Program-made: the position numbers and the translations under genes
DNA from: JBIYSM02 sp044759095
Lineage (GTDB): Bacteria; Bacillota; Bacilli; Brevibacillales; Brevibacillaceae
Reading direction: 5' to 3'
Length of the DNA: 64,000 nt
Assembly (NCBI RefSeq): GCF_044759095.2
Contig: NZ_JBIYSM020000009.1
Coordinates: 41,875-105,874, forward strand
Part shown: one piece after another, positions 8,314 through 18,200 of the stretch
How positions within the stretch are numbered: position 1 is the stretch's first letter
Layout of the letters: the number at the start of each line of letters is the position of its first letter
Notes under the pieces: generated by a model
Told to the model about the DNA's origin: nothing
The model's database searches: none
Seen by the model: only the letters and a program-made list of their open reading frames with translations

Positions 8314-9588
8314 CTACCTCTCCCGTGCATCCAACTTGTATCCATTTTCTTTCAGTACGGTTCGCAGCAGAATCTCCGTTCCTTTTATCCAGCCATTTTC
8401 GTCGATTCCTTCTTCCGGGTGATGACTGACTCCGCCCGGACAAGGGACAAAAATGAGTCCCGCGCGAAATCGGGAAGCCATGTTCATTACGTCGTGACCT
8501 GCGCCGCTGGGAAGCTTGGTATACGTAACCCCGGCTTCCAGACAGGATTCTTCCAACTGTTTGACGACCTGGGGATCCAACTGAATCGGTTCATCCTGAA
8601 TCAAAATCTCTGTATGCATGCGGAAGCCTTGCCTGTCCCATTTTTCATTCCAGACAGCCTGCCATTCAGTGGACAGCTCTTTGACAAATGCTCGAACGAT
8701 TCCCGGTTTGTGACTGCGGATATCTACACCGAGCACCGTGCTGCCTGGGATTACATTCATATTGTTAGGATGAATGTTCGCCATGGTGACAGAGGCGACC
8801 AAGGGTTCGCGGCGGCTCCATTCGTGCGCTTTTTTATCTACAAACAACATGTACTCGGCAGCGGTCACCAAGGCATTTCTTCTGCGGTTCATCGGGGTTG
8901 AACCGGAATGTGCCGCTTTCCCCTCGAACGTCACCCTCAATCGCCACGGCTTGGAGATCGCTGTCACCAATCCGACGGGCAGTTGTGCTTCCTCCAGCAC
9001 ACTTCCTTGCTCAATATGCAGCTCCAAAAACAGATGCACATCATCTGACGCCCGCTCCGCTTCGGCCAGCCGTGAAAGATCAAGACCATACGCTTCCATC
9101 GCCTGCTTGAGGCCAATGCCATCGGTGTCCTCGTAAACATCCCATTCTATTTCTTTTAGCATTCCCGCCATACCTTTACTGCCGACGGTCGAGATGCCAA
9201 ACCGGGAAGACTCTTCGCTGGAAAATACGATTACCTCAAACGGAAATGGAAGTGTGAGATTGTTCTCCAGCAGACAGGACAGAACTTCCAGACCGGATAT
9301 GACCCCGGCCTGTCCGTCATATTTTCCTCCATTGGTAACCGTATCGACGTGTGATCCAATGGCAATTGCGGGTCGTCTTCCGTCACCCTCCATCCGCAGT
9401 ATGGTATTGCCGCAGGCATCTTGTCTGATCGATACGCGTTTTTCGTCGGCAAACCAGGAGCAGATCAGACGATGTGCCTCCTGTTCTTCTGCGGTAAAAC
9501 CAAGTCTTGTGACGCCGCCTGTTGCCGGGTTATAGCCGATGCGATTAAGCTCACTGATACGGTTCTTCATCCGTTCTGGTCGAATCAA
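8314..9588 (-). CDS. M20-family amidase (N-carbamoyl amino acid / allantoate amidohydrolase type)
   Basis: This 424-residue protein belongs to the hydantoinase/carbamoylase branch of M20. Visible features are GGVTRLGFT at the N-terminus, the metal ligands in GSHVDTV and FSSEESSRFG, ELHIEQG, and SGAGHDVMNM near the C-terminus. Enzymes of this group hydrolyse N-carbamoyl amino acids, allantoate or ureido acids; the substrate here is unknown. A TTG start at 9588 is preferred, since GGGGGAG lies six bases upstream; ATG codons at 9630 and 9570 lack ribosome sites. It overlaps the preceding gene by 38 nt and closes the operon. Confidence 0.85.
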   Translation of the reverse strand: MIRPERMKNRISELNRIGYNPATGGVTRLGFTAEEQEAHRLICSWFADEKRVSIRQDACGNTILRMEGDGRRPAIAIGSHVDTVTNGGKYDGQAGVISGLEVLSCLLENNLTLPFPFEVIVFSSEESSRFGISTVGSKGMAGMLKEIEWDVYEDTDGIGLKQAMEAYGLDLSRLAEAERASDDVHLFLELHIEQGSVLEEAQLPVGLVTAISKPWRLRVTFEGKAAHSGSTPMNRRRNALVTAAEYMLFVDKKAHEWSRREPLVASVTMANIHPNNMNVIPGSTVLGVDIRSHKPGIVRAFVKELSTEWQAVWNEKWDRQGFRMHTEILIQDEPIQLDPQVVKQLEESCLEAGVTYTKLPSGAGHDVMNMASRFRAGLIFVPCPGGVSHHPEEGIDENGWIKGTEILLRTVLKENGYKLDARER

Positions 9589-10912
9589 TGGCTTCTCCCC
9601 CACTTTTCTCCATTGATCTGATGAGGACATGAGCCAATATCTCTACGGCCTGAGGCAACGCATCTTCATCAAAATCAAAGGAATGATGGTGATGACCTGC
9701 TTTCAATTCCGTTCCAAACAACATGTAGGTAGCCTTCCCGCCTCGGTCTTGTACGGCTCTCATCATGTACGTAGCGTCTTCGGAAGCGCGGAATGGCAGG
9801 GAATCGATCACTTCCAACCCTTTTTCCATATGATGGACTGCATCCTTGACCACTTCAGCCAATTCGGCATCACACGGAGCCGCAATTGCTTGCCCGACCA
9901 GTTCGATTTGTTCCTTGACACCATACATGCCGGCAACAGAACGTATGATACGAATCGCTTCTTCCGTCATATAGTCATTCACTTCATTGGGATAACCTCG
10001 CGTTTCCAGCTTTAAACTGGCTCGTGAGGCAATGATGTTCCTTCCTTCGCCCGCCTGCATCATCCCTACGTTGATCCGTGAATCGCCCTGTCCATGTCTG
10101 GAAATTGCCTGCAGTTGAACTGCGATGGTAGCAGCCGCCAACAATGCATTTCTTCCTTCCTGGGGCGCAAAAGCTGCGTGGGCGGGTACGCCTTCCAGCT
10201 CCACATCGATCTTCGTGGAAGCGAAAAAATGGGTGACGCTGCAAACAACCTGGTTGTTCTTTCGAGCCGTTAGGCCAAGATGACCGGCGAAAAAGAAGTC
10301 CACGTCATCGAGAACCCCGGCCTCCACCATCGCTTTCGCACCTCTTCCGCCTTCTTCGGCAGGCTGAAAGATCAATTTGATTCTTCCTGTCAAATGTTCC
10401 TTTATGCTTGAGATAAGAGAAGCAAGCCCAAGGCCGATTGCCGTATGTCCATCGTGACCGCAAGCGTGCATCGCTCCGTCAAACTTTGAGCGGAACCCCT
10501 CACGAACCGGTACATGCACGATCTGCGTGTCCTCTCTAATCTCCAGCGCATCCATATCAAACCGAAAAGCGACAGTCGGACCACGCTTCCCGGTGTCCCA
10601 GATTCCCACTACTCCCGTTAAACCATCCTCCATCTTGTTCAGCCACAGTGGGTTTCCGCCATTTTGCAAGGCACGCTCTTTGGCTCTGGACAATATCGCG
10701 GGATCCGGAACCCCCATTCTCGCCTCAGGTTTCACAGCCTCTTTGCCTGTCTTCACTTCAAATCCCAGATCAGCCAATGTGTTTGCGACGACGGAAGCGG
10801 TTCGAAACTCTGTCCATCCTACCTCCGGATGCTGATGAAATTCTCTTCTCCAGCGGATGATGTTCGGCTTTATGTGTTCTACGTGTTGAGAAATACGCTC
10901 TTTCGTGACCAT
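9551..10912 (-). CDS. AbgA-like M20D amidohydrolase (aminobenzoyl-glutamate hydrolase type)
   Basis: This 453-residue zinc hydrolase closely follows the E. coli AbgA pattern: WRREFHQHPEVGWTEFRTASVV, MHACGHDGHTAIGLGLA (metal ligands), LIFQPAEEGGRGA, and SEDATYMM near the C-terminus. AbgA is one subunit of the enzyme that splits p-aminobenzoyl-glutamate. No AbgB-like partner is certain here, although the next gene upstream is also M20D. It lies 2 nt after that gene in an AbgT-containing operon, so the cluster plausibly imports and cleaves acyl or aryl amino acid conjugates. Confidence 0.87.
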   Translation of the reverse strand: MVTKERISQHVEHIKPNIIRWRREFHQHPEVGWTEFRTASVVANTLADLGFEVKTGKEAVKPEARMGVPDPAILSRAKERALQNGGNPLWLNKMEDGLTGVVGIWDTGKRGPTVAFRFDMDALEIREDTQIVHVPVREGFRSKFDGAMHACGHDGHTAIGLGLASLISSIKEHLTGRIKLIFQPAEEGGRGAKAMVEAGVLDDVDFFFAGHLGLTARKNNQVVCSVTHFFASTKIDVELEGVPAHAAFAPQEGRNALLAAATIAVQLQAISRHGQGDSRINVGMMQAGEGRNIIASRASLKLETRGYPNEVNDYMTEEAIRIIRSVAGMYGVKEQIELVGQAIAAPCDAELAEVVKDAVHHMEKGLEVIDSLPFRASEDATYMMRAVQDRGGKATYMLFGTELKAGHHHHSFDFDEDALPQAVEILAHVLIRSMEKSGGEAIDSTRTDEEPYQ

Positions 10913-10914
10913 GC

Positions 10915-12105
10915 TTATCGTCCTTTTTGCCAGATATATTGCAGCGCTGTCTCCGCCAGCATTTGCGCACCGAGTGGAAGCACTCTTTCATCCACAAGAA
11001 ACTTGGGATGATGGAGAGGGTAATTTTTGCTTTCATCGTGAAAACCGCATCCCAGCCAAAAGAATGCCCCCGGAAAATGCTCCAGATAGACGGCAAAATC
11101 TTCGGCAACCAGGGCAGCTTCGATCTCAGGCAAAGCGTTTTCCCCCAATAGACACGATGCAGCGGAACGAACCACTTCTACGGCTGCCGGGTCATTTTGC
11201 AGAACAGGATATCCACGTTGATACGTAATTTCGGCTTGAGCGCCCATACTTTGAGCAACATGTTCGACAATTTCCGTAAAGCGCCGCTCCAGAAGATTTC
11301 GCACCTCGGGTCGCAAGGAACGGACAGTGCCTTCCATAATGGCCTCGTCGGCGATCACATTGTATCTGTTTCCCGCTTCGATTTTGCCGATCGTAACCAC
11401 TCCTGCGTCCATCGGATTGAGATTACGGCTTACGATGGTTTGAAGCACTTGGGCAATCTGCACCGCGACCAAGGCTGCGTCGATTGTCTCATGGGGCATG
11501 CTGGCATGCCCGCCTTTTCCCTGTACGCGAATGGTAAATCGATCCGAGGCACCCATGAAATAACCCGCTTTAATCCCCAGCTGTCCGACAGGCAAGCCCG
11601 GCCAGACGTGCAATCCAAACACGGCATCAGGTTTGGGATCATCAAGGGCGCCTGCTTCCAGCATCGGTCTTGCACCGCCAATGGGCGCATTCTCCTCTGC
11701 CGGTTGAAAAATCAGGACAACCTGCCCCGACAGCTCATGTTCCATCTGCTTGATGATCTTGGCCGCCCCCAACAGCATCGCGATATGAGCATCGTGACCG
11801 CATGCATGCATGACGCCATCGTTTTCAGAAAGAAACGGTACATCCGTTTGCTCTTTGATCGGGAGAGCGTCCATGTCAGCACGCAGGGCTACGATCGGTC
11901 CTCCGCCGTTCCCTATGACAGCAACCAACCCATGCCCTGCAATGTTCCGTCTGATGTCGGTAATCCCTGCTTTTTGCAACTCCTCATAGACACGTCCAGC
12001 CGTTCGTACTTCCTGGCCGCTTCGTTCCGGATATCGATGAAATTCTCTGCGCAATTGAACAAGGTACTCCAGGTCCGGCTTGATATCAACAGTCCTAAAC
12101 GGCAT
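10915..12105 (-). CDS. M20D-family amidohydrolase (aminoacylase/hippurate hydrolase type)
   Basis: This 396-residue metalloenzyme has the motifs LRREFHRYPERSGQE, ALRADMDALPI, MHACGHDAHIAMLLGAA, IFQPAEEN and GGHASMPHETIDA (dimerisation-domain His). These are typical of bacterial N-acyl amino acid or indole-acetyl amino acid hydrolases. The ATG at 12105 has GGAGGAG at good spacing, and the frame upstream to 12192 is only the shadow of the abgT end. It lies 17 nt after abgT. Confidence 0.87.
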   Translation of the reverse strand: MPFRTVDIKPDLEYLVQLRREFHRYPERSGQEVRTAGRVYEELQKAGITDIRRNIAGHGLVAVIGNGGGPIVALRADMDALPIKEQTDVPFLSENDGVMHACGHDAHIAMLLGAAKIIKQMEHELSGQVVLIFQPAEENAPIGGARPMLEAGALDDPKPDAVFGLHVWPGLPVGQLGIKAGYFMGASDRFTIRVQGKGGHASMPHETIDAALVAVQIAQVLQTIVSRNLNPMDAGVVTIGKIEAGNRYNVIADEAIMEGTVRSLRPEVRNLLERRFTEIVEHVAQSMGAQAEITYQRGYPVLQNDPAAVEVVRSAASCLLGENALPEIEAALVAEDFAVYLEHFPGAFFWLGCGFHDESKNYPLHHPKFLVDERVLPLGAQMLAETALQYIWQKGR

Positions 12106-12122
12106 GCCTAACTCCTCCAACC

Positions 12123-13649
12123 TTAGTTGACATATACTCCTGGTCCGATTGGCAATCCAAGCAAATACCAAATGATCATAAACACGGTCCATACCGCCAG
12201 GAACAGAATCGCAAACGGCATCATCATGGAGATTAATGTTCCAAGTCCTGCGTCCTTCTTGTATTCATGCATATACAGAAGAATCATCGGCATGTATGGA
12301 TTGAGCGGTGAAATTGTATTCGTCGCCGACTCCGCAATACGGTAAGCCAATTGAATAAAGGCCGGGTGGTAATCCAACAGCATAAACATCGGAATGAACA
12401 CCGGTGCCATCAGTGCCCATAGCGCGGAACCGCTGAAGATAAACAAACTGAGAACGGCAGTTAACATCGTGAAACCGACGATAACCGGCAAACCTGTCAT
12501 GTTTGCACTTTTCAGAAACTCGGCACCATTGACGGCCATAAATACGCCTACGTTGCTCCAGTCAAAGAACGCGATGAATTGGGCTGCAGCAAAGACCATC
12601 ACGATAAAACCGGACATGTCCTTCATCGCTGCTGTCATGTGTCCGGGAACATCTTTTTGCGACTTGATCTGACCTGTCTTCAATCCGTATATAGTAGCGA
12701 CAGTGATAAAGAAAAACAGGATGATCGGAATGATACCCTTCATGAAAGGAGACGTCATGATCGAGCCAGTCTTTGGATCACGCAGAATCGCACCTTCCGG
12801 AACAACAAGCAAAGCCAACACGGCGACAAAAATCAGGGCCGCAATTCCCGTTGCACGCAGAGCTTTGTTCTCTGCTTCACTCAGGTTGTCCAGGCGAGCC
12901 GTTTTCTCCCCGCTATAGGTTCCCAATCGCGGTTCCACAATCTTCTCCGTAATCCAAGTGCCGAGAAACGATAAAAAGATGGTGGAGAAGACCATAAAGT
13001 ACCAGTTGTCCAATGGTGTAACCGATACGTTCGGGTCGATCGTTTTGGCAACTTCAGAACTGATACCGGCCAATAACGCATCCGTACCCGCGATGAACAA
13101 GTTCGCCGTAAATCCGGAGCCCACACCGGCAAATCCTGCAGCCAGACCTGCCAACGGATGTCGTCCCAGCGCCAGAAAGACCATTGCAGCCAATGGAGGA
13201 ATAATAACGAATGCGGCATCGGAAGCGAGGTTTCCGAGAATTCCGGCAAATACAACCGCAAAGGTGACGATCTTGGCCGGGACCTTAAGAATCATCTTGC
13301 GCAAGACAGCCTGAATAAGTCCTACCCTCTCAGCAAGTCCGATCCCTAATGCCATCGACAAGACAAGCCCAAGCGGCGCAAAGCCGGTGAAGTTTTTCAG
13401 CATATTGGTCAAAATCCAATGAAATCCCTCCGTGCTTAAAAGGCTTTGTACTGCGACAGTTTCCCCTTTTCCCGGATGGACAACCGTCACGCCCATTGCT
13501 GCCAGAATCGCGGATAAGACCATCATCCCTGCCGCTAGATAGACAAACAGCATAAACGGATGAGGAAGTTTGTTTCCGACGACCTCCACCCATCGTAAAA
13601 AACCCTTGTTTTCGCCCTGCGGACTTGGCTGCAACGCTGCTTTTGCCAT
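12123..13649 (-). CDS. AbgT-family transporter
   Basis: This 508-residue membrane protein of the AbgT family has about 12 membrane segments, with the family features GVGSGFTANLFIAGTDALLAGIS and NTISPLNPYMPMI. AbgT of E. coli imports p-aminobenzoyl-glutamate, while other members export sulfonamides. Here it is followed by three M20 hydrolases, so import of a conjugated amino acid seems more likely (inference). The ATG at 13649 follows AAGGGGGAG. A -35/-10 pair and a palindrome precede it. Confidence 0.9.
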   Translation of the reverse strand: MAKAALQPSPQGENKGFLRWVEVVGNKLPHPFMLFVYLAAGMMVLSAILAAMGVTVVHPGKGETVAVQSLLSTEGFHWILTNMLKNFTGFAPLGLVLSMALGIGLAERVGLIQAVLRKMILKVPAKIVTFAVVFAGILGNLASDAAFVIIPPLAAMVFLALGRHPLAGLAAGFAGVGSGFTANLFIAGTDALLAGISSEVAKTIDPNVSVTPLDNWYFMVFSTIFLSFLGTWITEKIVEPRLGTYSGEKTARLDNLSEAENKALRATGIAALIFVAVLALLVVPEGAILRDPKTGSIMTSPFMKGIIPIILFFFITVATIYGLKTGQIKSQKDVPGHMTAAMKDMSGFIVMVFAAAQFIAFFDWSNVGVFMAVNGAEFLKSANMTGLPVIVGFTMLTAVLSLFIFSGSALWALMAPVFIPMFMLLDYHPAFIQLAYRIAESATNTISPLNPYMPMILLYMHEYKKDAGLGTLISMMMPFAILFLAVWTVFMIIWYLLGLPIGPGVYVN

Positions 13650-13680
13650 ACAGCTCCCCCTTTTCACATACGGAATAATT

Positions 13681-13695
13681 AAGGAATATTTCCTT
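13681..13695 (-). promoter_or_regulatory. Palindromic operator candidate before abgT
   Basis: AAGGAA-TAT-TTCCTT is a perfect 6-bp inverted repeat with a 3-nt spacer. It lies between the candidate -10 box (13707-13712) and the ribosome binding site of the AbgT gene, so a bound protein could block transcription. The adjacent regulator at 13798-15099 is the obvious candidate. Confidence 0.5.
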
Positions 13696-13706
13696 TATTT
13701 TTTCAT

Positions 13707-13735
13707 ATAATATTTGAAAATACGATAGATTTCAA
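13707..13735 (-). promoter_or_regulatory. Sigma-A type promoter of the abgT operon
   Basis: On the minus strand TTGAAA (13730-13735) and TATTAT (13707-13712) are spaced by exactly 17 nt, about 60 nt before the AbgT start and downstream of the regulator's terminator. Confidence 0.65.
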
Positions 13736-13753
13736 CAATTAATTTTTTTCTAC

Positions 13754-13783
13754 AAAAAACATCCGCACTGCGTACGGATGTTT
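13754..13783 (-). terminator. Intrinsic terminator after the regulator gene
   Basis: A 9-bp stem, CGGATGTTT (13775-13783) / AAACATCCG (13757-13765), is followed on the minus strand by six T residues. It separates the regulator from the abgT transcription unit. Confidence 0.85.
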
Positions 13784-13797
13784 GGATCCCTCTGCTT

Positions 13798-15099
13798 TTA
13801 TTTTCGCAACGTATAGATTTTACTTGGTCTTCCCCGCGCAGCATGCAGTTCTTCGCCGATGCATTCCACAAGACCCCATTCACAAAGGCTGGATACGATC
13901 CGTCGTGCATTGCGATCGGTCATGGCGAGGTGTGCCGCCAGGTCTGAACTCGTAAACCGATCCCAGCCCATACGGTGAATCAATGCTTCTATCTTTTTGT
14001 AGGTCTTCACGCTGACATTGGCCTTATTGCATTTCTCCACCAGTTCCTTGTCATCAGAACGATAGGAATACGTTAATTCTTCCTCTTCTCCCACAGATTC
14101 GACGATCAACCCATCCTCCTGAACAATGACGATGCCCCGATCTACCTTTTCCTTTGCGTGCTGAACAGCGCGTCTCCCGTTGATTTCTGCCGAAAAAACG
14201 GTCTCCCCAAAGCCAATGCCGACCGCAACGGGCACATCCACCTCAAGTGACAACTGCTGAACGGTATCGCGAAGCATCGGGATTTCACGTTCGATAGCTC
14301 CGCGCGAGCTAAAAATCACATACCGCCCGTTGCCCTTCTCCTGAAGGGATCCGTCCAGCCTTTCGCATAGCTTCAGCAGGGTTTCCTTCAATTTCAACTC
14401 CAGATACTGCAAATGATAAGGCGTTTTTGCCTGTTCGATAATCTTGTCAAAATGCTCAATTTCGATAATCTCCACACCAATTTGCATATCTTTGAAATAC
14501 GACGTTCGTACCTTTTCAGAAATTAATTTTAACGTTTGCCGAATGACCATTTTGGTAGGGGAGATCCAATATACGGGAAGCCCTTCTTTTTGCAGGGCTT
14601 GGTACGTGGCTTGATAGCAAGTGAGCGCTGCCTCCGTCTTTCCCGCTTTCCATAATTGAAGGTGGAATTGGATTAATTCTTCCGGATTAAGATAGTCATC
14701 ATATGATTTTACATAGATTTCGCGAGTGGGAACCCCTAATTCAGACAGCGCTTCTTCGACATCTTCCGAGTGCACCATGTCAATGGAGACACGATCCAAC
14801 AGTTTTTTTTGGTAGTAAGCCATGTGTAAGAGGCACTTGTACAGACTGGACCCGGTATGTGGGATATAAATCAGATTCTCATCCGAACCGATCGTCTTTT
14901 TGGCAATCATGTACGGAATCTGTCCGGAAAAAAGCCACACATCCACTTCAGAATCATGTTTCTGAACAATTTCCTCTGTTTCTTCGGTTTCCACATAAGG
15001 ATAAGGGATAAATTCCATTTCATGACGAAATTCTTTGGCTACGCCCATGATTCGCTCGACCGAAGGCATTGGCCCTACAACCCCGACTTTATGCAGCAT
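13798..15099 (-). CDS. Probable transcriptional regulator with C-terminal winged helix
   Basis: This 433-residue protein is not matched to a named gene. The first 150 residues (GVVGPMPSVERIMGVAKEF, then DVWLFSGQIPYMIAKK) resemble a sensor or effector-binding domain. Residues about 255-335 (NGRYVIFSSRG...VAVGIGFGETVFSAEINGRRAVQHA) look like a degenerate nucleotide-cyclase or GGDEF-type fold. The last 70 residues contain a winged helix (FTSSDLAAHLAMTDRNARRIVSSLCEWGLVE). Its position upstream of the AbgT/M20 operon suggests that it controls those genes. The ATG at 15099 is preceded by AGAGGGA. Confidence 0.65.
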   Translation of the reverse strand: MLHKVGVVGPMPSVERIMGVAKEFRHEMEFIPYPYVETEETEEIVQKHDSEVDVWLFSGQIPYMIAKKTIGSDENLIYIPHTGSSLYKCLLHMAYYQKKLLDRVSIDMVHSEDVEEALSELGVPTREIYVKSYDDYLNPEELIQFHLQLWKAGKTEAALTCYQATYQALQKEGLPVYWISPTKMVIRQTLKLISEKVRTSYFKDMQIGVEIIEIEHFDKIIEQAKTPYHLQYLELKLKETLLKLCERLDGSLQEKGNGRYVIFSSRGAIEREIPMLRDTVQQLSLEVDVPVAVGIGFGETVFSAEINGRRAVQHAKEKVDRGIVIVQEDGLIVESVGEEEELTYSYRSDDKELVEKCNKANVSVKTYKKIEALIHRMGWDRFTSSDLAAHLAMTDRNARRIVSSLCEWGLVECIGEELHAARGRPSKIYTLRK

Positions 15100-15194
15100 A
15101 GATTCGATTCCCTCTCTATCCGGTTGCCCATGTGATCTTCTTTCTATCCTATAAAAAAATCGGGAAAGAAACAAATTCTTCGACGATGAAATGA

Positions 15195-15220
15195 AAGCGG
15201 ATGGTTTGCTCCATCCGCTT
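15195..15220 (-). terminator. Intrinsic terminator after the subtilase gene
   Basis: The 10-bp stem AAGCGGATGG (15195-15204) / CCATCCGCTT (15211-15220) has a 6-nt loop. It is followed by a modest T-rich run on the minus strand, just past the protease stop. Confidence 0.75.
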
Positions 15221-15228
15221 CCTGTTTT

Positions 15229-18200
15229 CTATCTTTTCCGAACAGCGATTTCCTTGCTCGCTTCCATTTGGAACGGTCCTTCCAATGAGAACAACAGCTT
15301 GTAGGTGCCTGACTTCAGATCTTTCGGAAGCTCAACCTCATAACCGTTCCAGTTGTACACAGACCTGCTTTGGTCAATTACTTCGTCGCCGTACATCAGC
15401 GTAAACTCCGGAGCCACTTCCTGCATGGAGAGGGACTCGAACCGGCGTTTTTGTGCGTCGTAAGCGTAGAGCGCGAACTCTCCGTCTTGATTCACGGTAC
15501 CGCGACGAGGCACGCTGATCTCGGCAAGCGGATCGGGCGTAATCCAGTACACGCTGTTCAGCCTGTTGCCTTGCGAGTCCGTCACCACTGCTTCTGCTTC
15601 GATCAAATCCCCTGCCCGGTAGCCATTCTTGTTCGTTTTTACTTCCGCCCGATAATCTTCATCCAGCTGAAAAACATAGCCGTTTCGGGTCTTTCTCGGT
15701 TGGACGTCCAGCTCGACTGCAGCATATCCGTGGTCTGTTTGATAGGTTCGCAACATGACGAACTCGTAATCGCCGGATGTCAGATAGAGACGATCGTCCG
15801 ATTCCACCGTAAAGAATGTGTAGTACGAGTCAGCTCCGGCGGATCTTACCCCGATTTCGTGCTCCCCGTCCGACTCCACCTGGACCGCCTTCAATTGGCT
15901 CAAATCCGGGTGTATGCTTACTTTTTGTTTTTTTCCTTTTTCCTTGTGTTCTATTTTCAGTTTGGTACGGTACAGGTACTGGTCATCCCCTTGCGCCTTG
16001 GTAACGATAGCGGTGTACGTCCCTTTGTCGATCCAGAGCATATCGGTGCCAGATTCTATGAAGAAGTCCGGGATCACTCTCCCGCCTTTTTCCAGCTCCA
16101 TTACTGCCCCTTCATCCAACTCGACCGTGACCTTGGCAGGCGGGTTGGCCGACAAGTCGATCTCCATGCTGCCCTCCGATACTTCCAGTGCCCGCTCCAC
16201 AAAAATCGGCACTTCTGCCTCGGTTATGCCGGAAATACGGAAGCGGTAGCTCTTTCCGCGCTCAAGTCCGGTCAGCTGCAACTCATCGCCGGAGTAATCC
16301 CATGCTACCACCTCGTCCGTATCAGAATCGATGGCTTCCACGCCAAGATAATAGATTGGATCGTTCTTATCGGGAGGCAGCACCTTCAGCGAAAGGCTCT
16401 GGTCCGTCCTGACCTCAATGTCCCGAAGCGTCTCCGAATCGGAAGCCTTAACCGGGAAGGTCAACCCGGTAAAGTCAGCCACGATCTTATAGATTCCGCT
16501 ATCGATCTCTTTTGGTATTCGGAAAAAATCCCACGTGCGAGTAGCCCAGACGTCTGAACCCTCCTCGTTGACCAGGATCACCTTGACGGAGTCTTCCAGA
16601 GTTGACTCTTCCTCTTCCGATTGGAAGACCAGTTTTTCGTTGCGGTAGATTTGGATTGCACCGGTATCGCGATCCTTTTTGTAGGTGATATTTGAGCCCA
16701 AATCCCGCAGTAACTCCAGGAGCCAGAGCGGAAAATCGTAGACGTAATCAAGTGTGAGCCCCTGTTTATAGCGAATTTCATAGTTGAGGTCGACCCAATC
16801 TCCCGGCTGGTAGATCTCGTCTTCGTCCTCCACGGGCAGCACCTTGACAACCGGTTTTTGATCAAGCTGTATGACATGATCTTCCTTCAGCTGCATCGGT
16901 TCGTCCTGACTCAGCTCGTATACCCTCACAAACTCATCCTCAAAGTCCAGCAGATGGATCCAGAAGCTGTCCAGCTCGTCGGCGGTGAGCAGCAGTTTTC
17001 CCTCTTTGGAAAGCTGAACGGCAGGGCCCATATCGTTGTGCGTGCCCCATATCGCCGTATCCACGGACGGAGGGAGTTCAAACGTCAGTTCCTTTGCCTG
17101 ATCGAGGTCGAATTCCAGTCGGTCGGTTTCCTTGTCGACCGTGAACGTCTGGCGCAGATAATAGGCGGTTCCTGTCTCAGCGTGACGTACGGCCAACCCG
17201 ATGTACTCTCCCTCCGGAAGATTCAACTCCACCCGTCCGTCTTTGGCTGCACTCGCTGCCATCGTGAATGGCTCCAGAATCGTTCCGTCCATCACGGGTG
17301 TGAAAGAAAAGAAAACATCCTCCAGCGATTGGCTCTGCCCCTCGGCGAGCACATTCACGTCCACCTTGACGGTTTCACGCAAATCGACGGTGACGGCCTG
17401 TGCCTGTCTGTCAAGCTTGCGGAACTTCATGTGCATGCGCTCGGTGTCATAGTCCGTATACAACACGACCGCGTAATACGATTCCTTCGGCAGCAGGGCG
17501 GAATAAGGAATCAAGGCTTGTCCCTGCCCGTTGGCGTATACCCGCATGACTTCATCATAGTACCCGTGGCCCTCAACGCGCAGCAGACGCACCTCACTTG
17601 ACCTGGCCGGTTCTCCCTCTGGATCGACAATTTGCAGATGAACACCGGCTTCCAAACCGTTTTTCACCTGCAGGAAAAGGGTTTCATCCCGCCCCAGTGC
17701 CTGACCGTCAGGGCCGAAAGCCTGCAGTTTCAGCTTGTGACTGCCATCGCTGACGGCGGTCGAATCCCACTGAATCGAGCCTCGTCCCTGTGCCAAGGGG
17801 ATCTCCGCCACCTTTTGACCATTTTCATCGTACACGTTTACCTGTGTCGCACCTGCTTGCTGCACACGAACACGGATGGGAACCTTCCCCCATACCTGGC
17901 TTCCCGTGCTTGGTGTTACAATCTGCACGACTTGTTCCTGCATGTAGGAAAGCGCAGGTGCCGCCTGGACCAAACCGTGACCGGTCGCGGCGTCATAACC
18001 GGGGCGATCCAGGTCTCGTGCCGTATTTTCCAGAGCAGCCCGGATCTCCTGCGCGCCCCATTCCGGATGGGCCAGCTTCACCAGAGCCGCAACTCCAGCC
18101 ACGTGAGGTGTCGCCATGGAGGTTCCGTCATAGTATTCATAATCGTTGTACAGCACCGTGCTCAATACTTCCTCCCCAGGCGCTGCGATGTCGACAGGGC

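Noticed and set aside
15370..16557. Plus-strand open frame of 395 codons within the subtilase region
   Set aside because: It is antisense to a clear secreted protease, with composition typical of a shadow frame.
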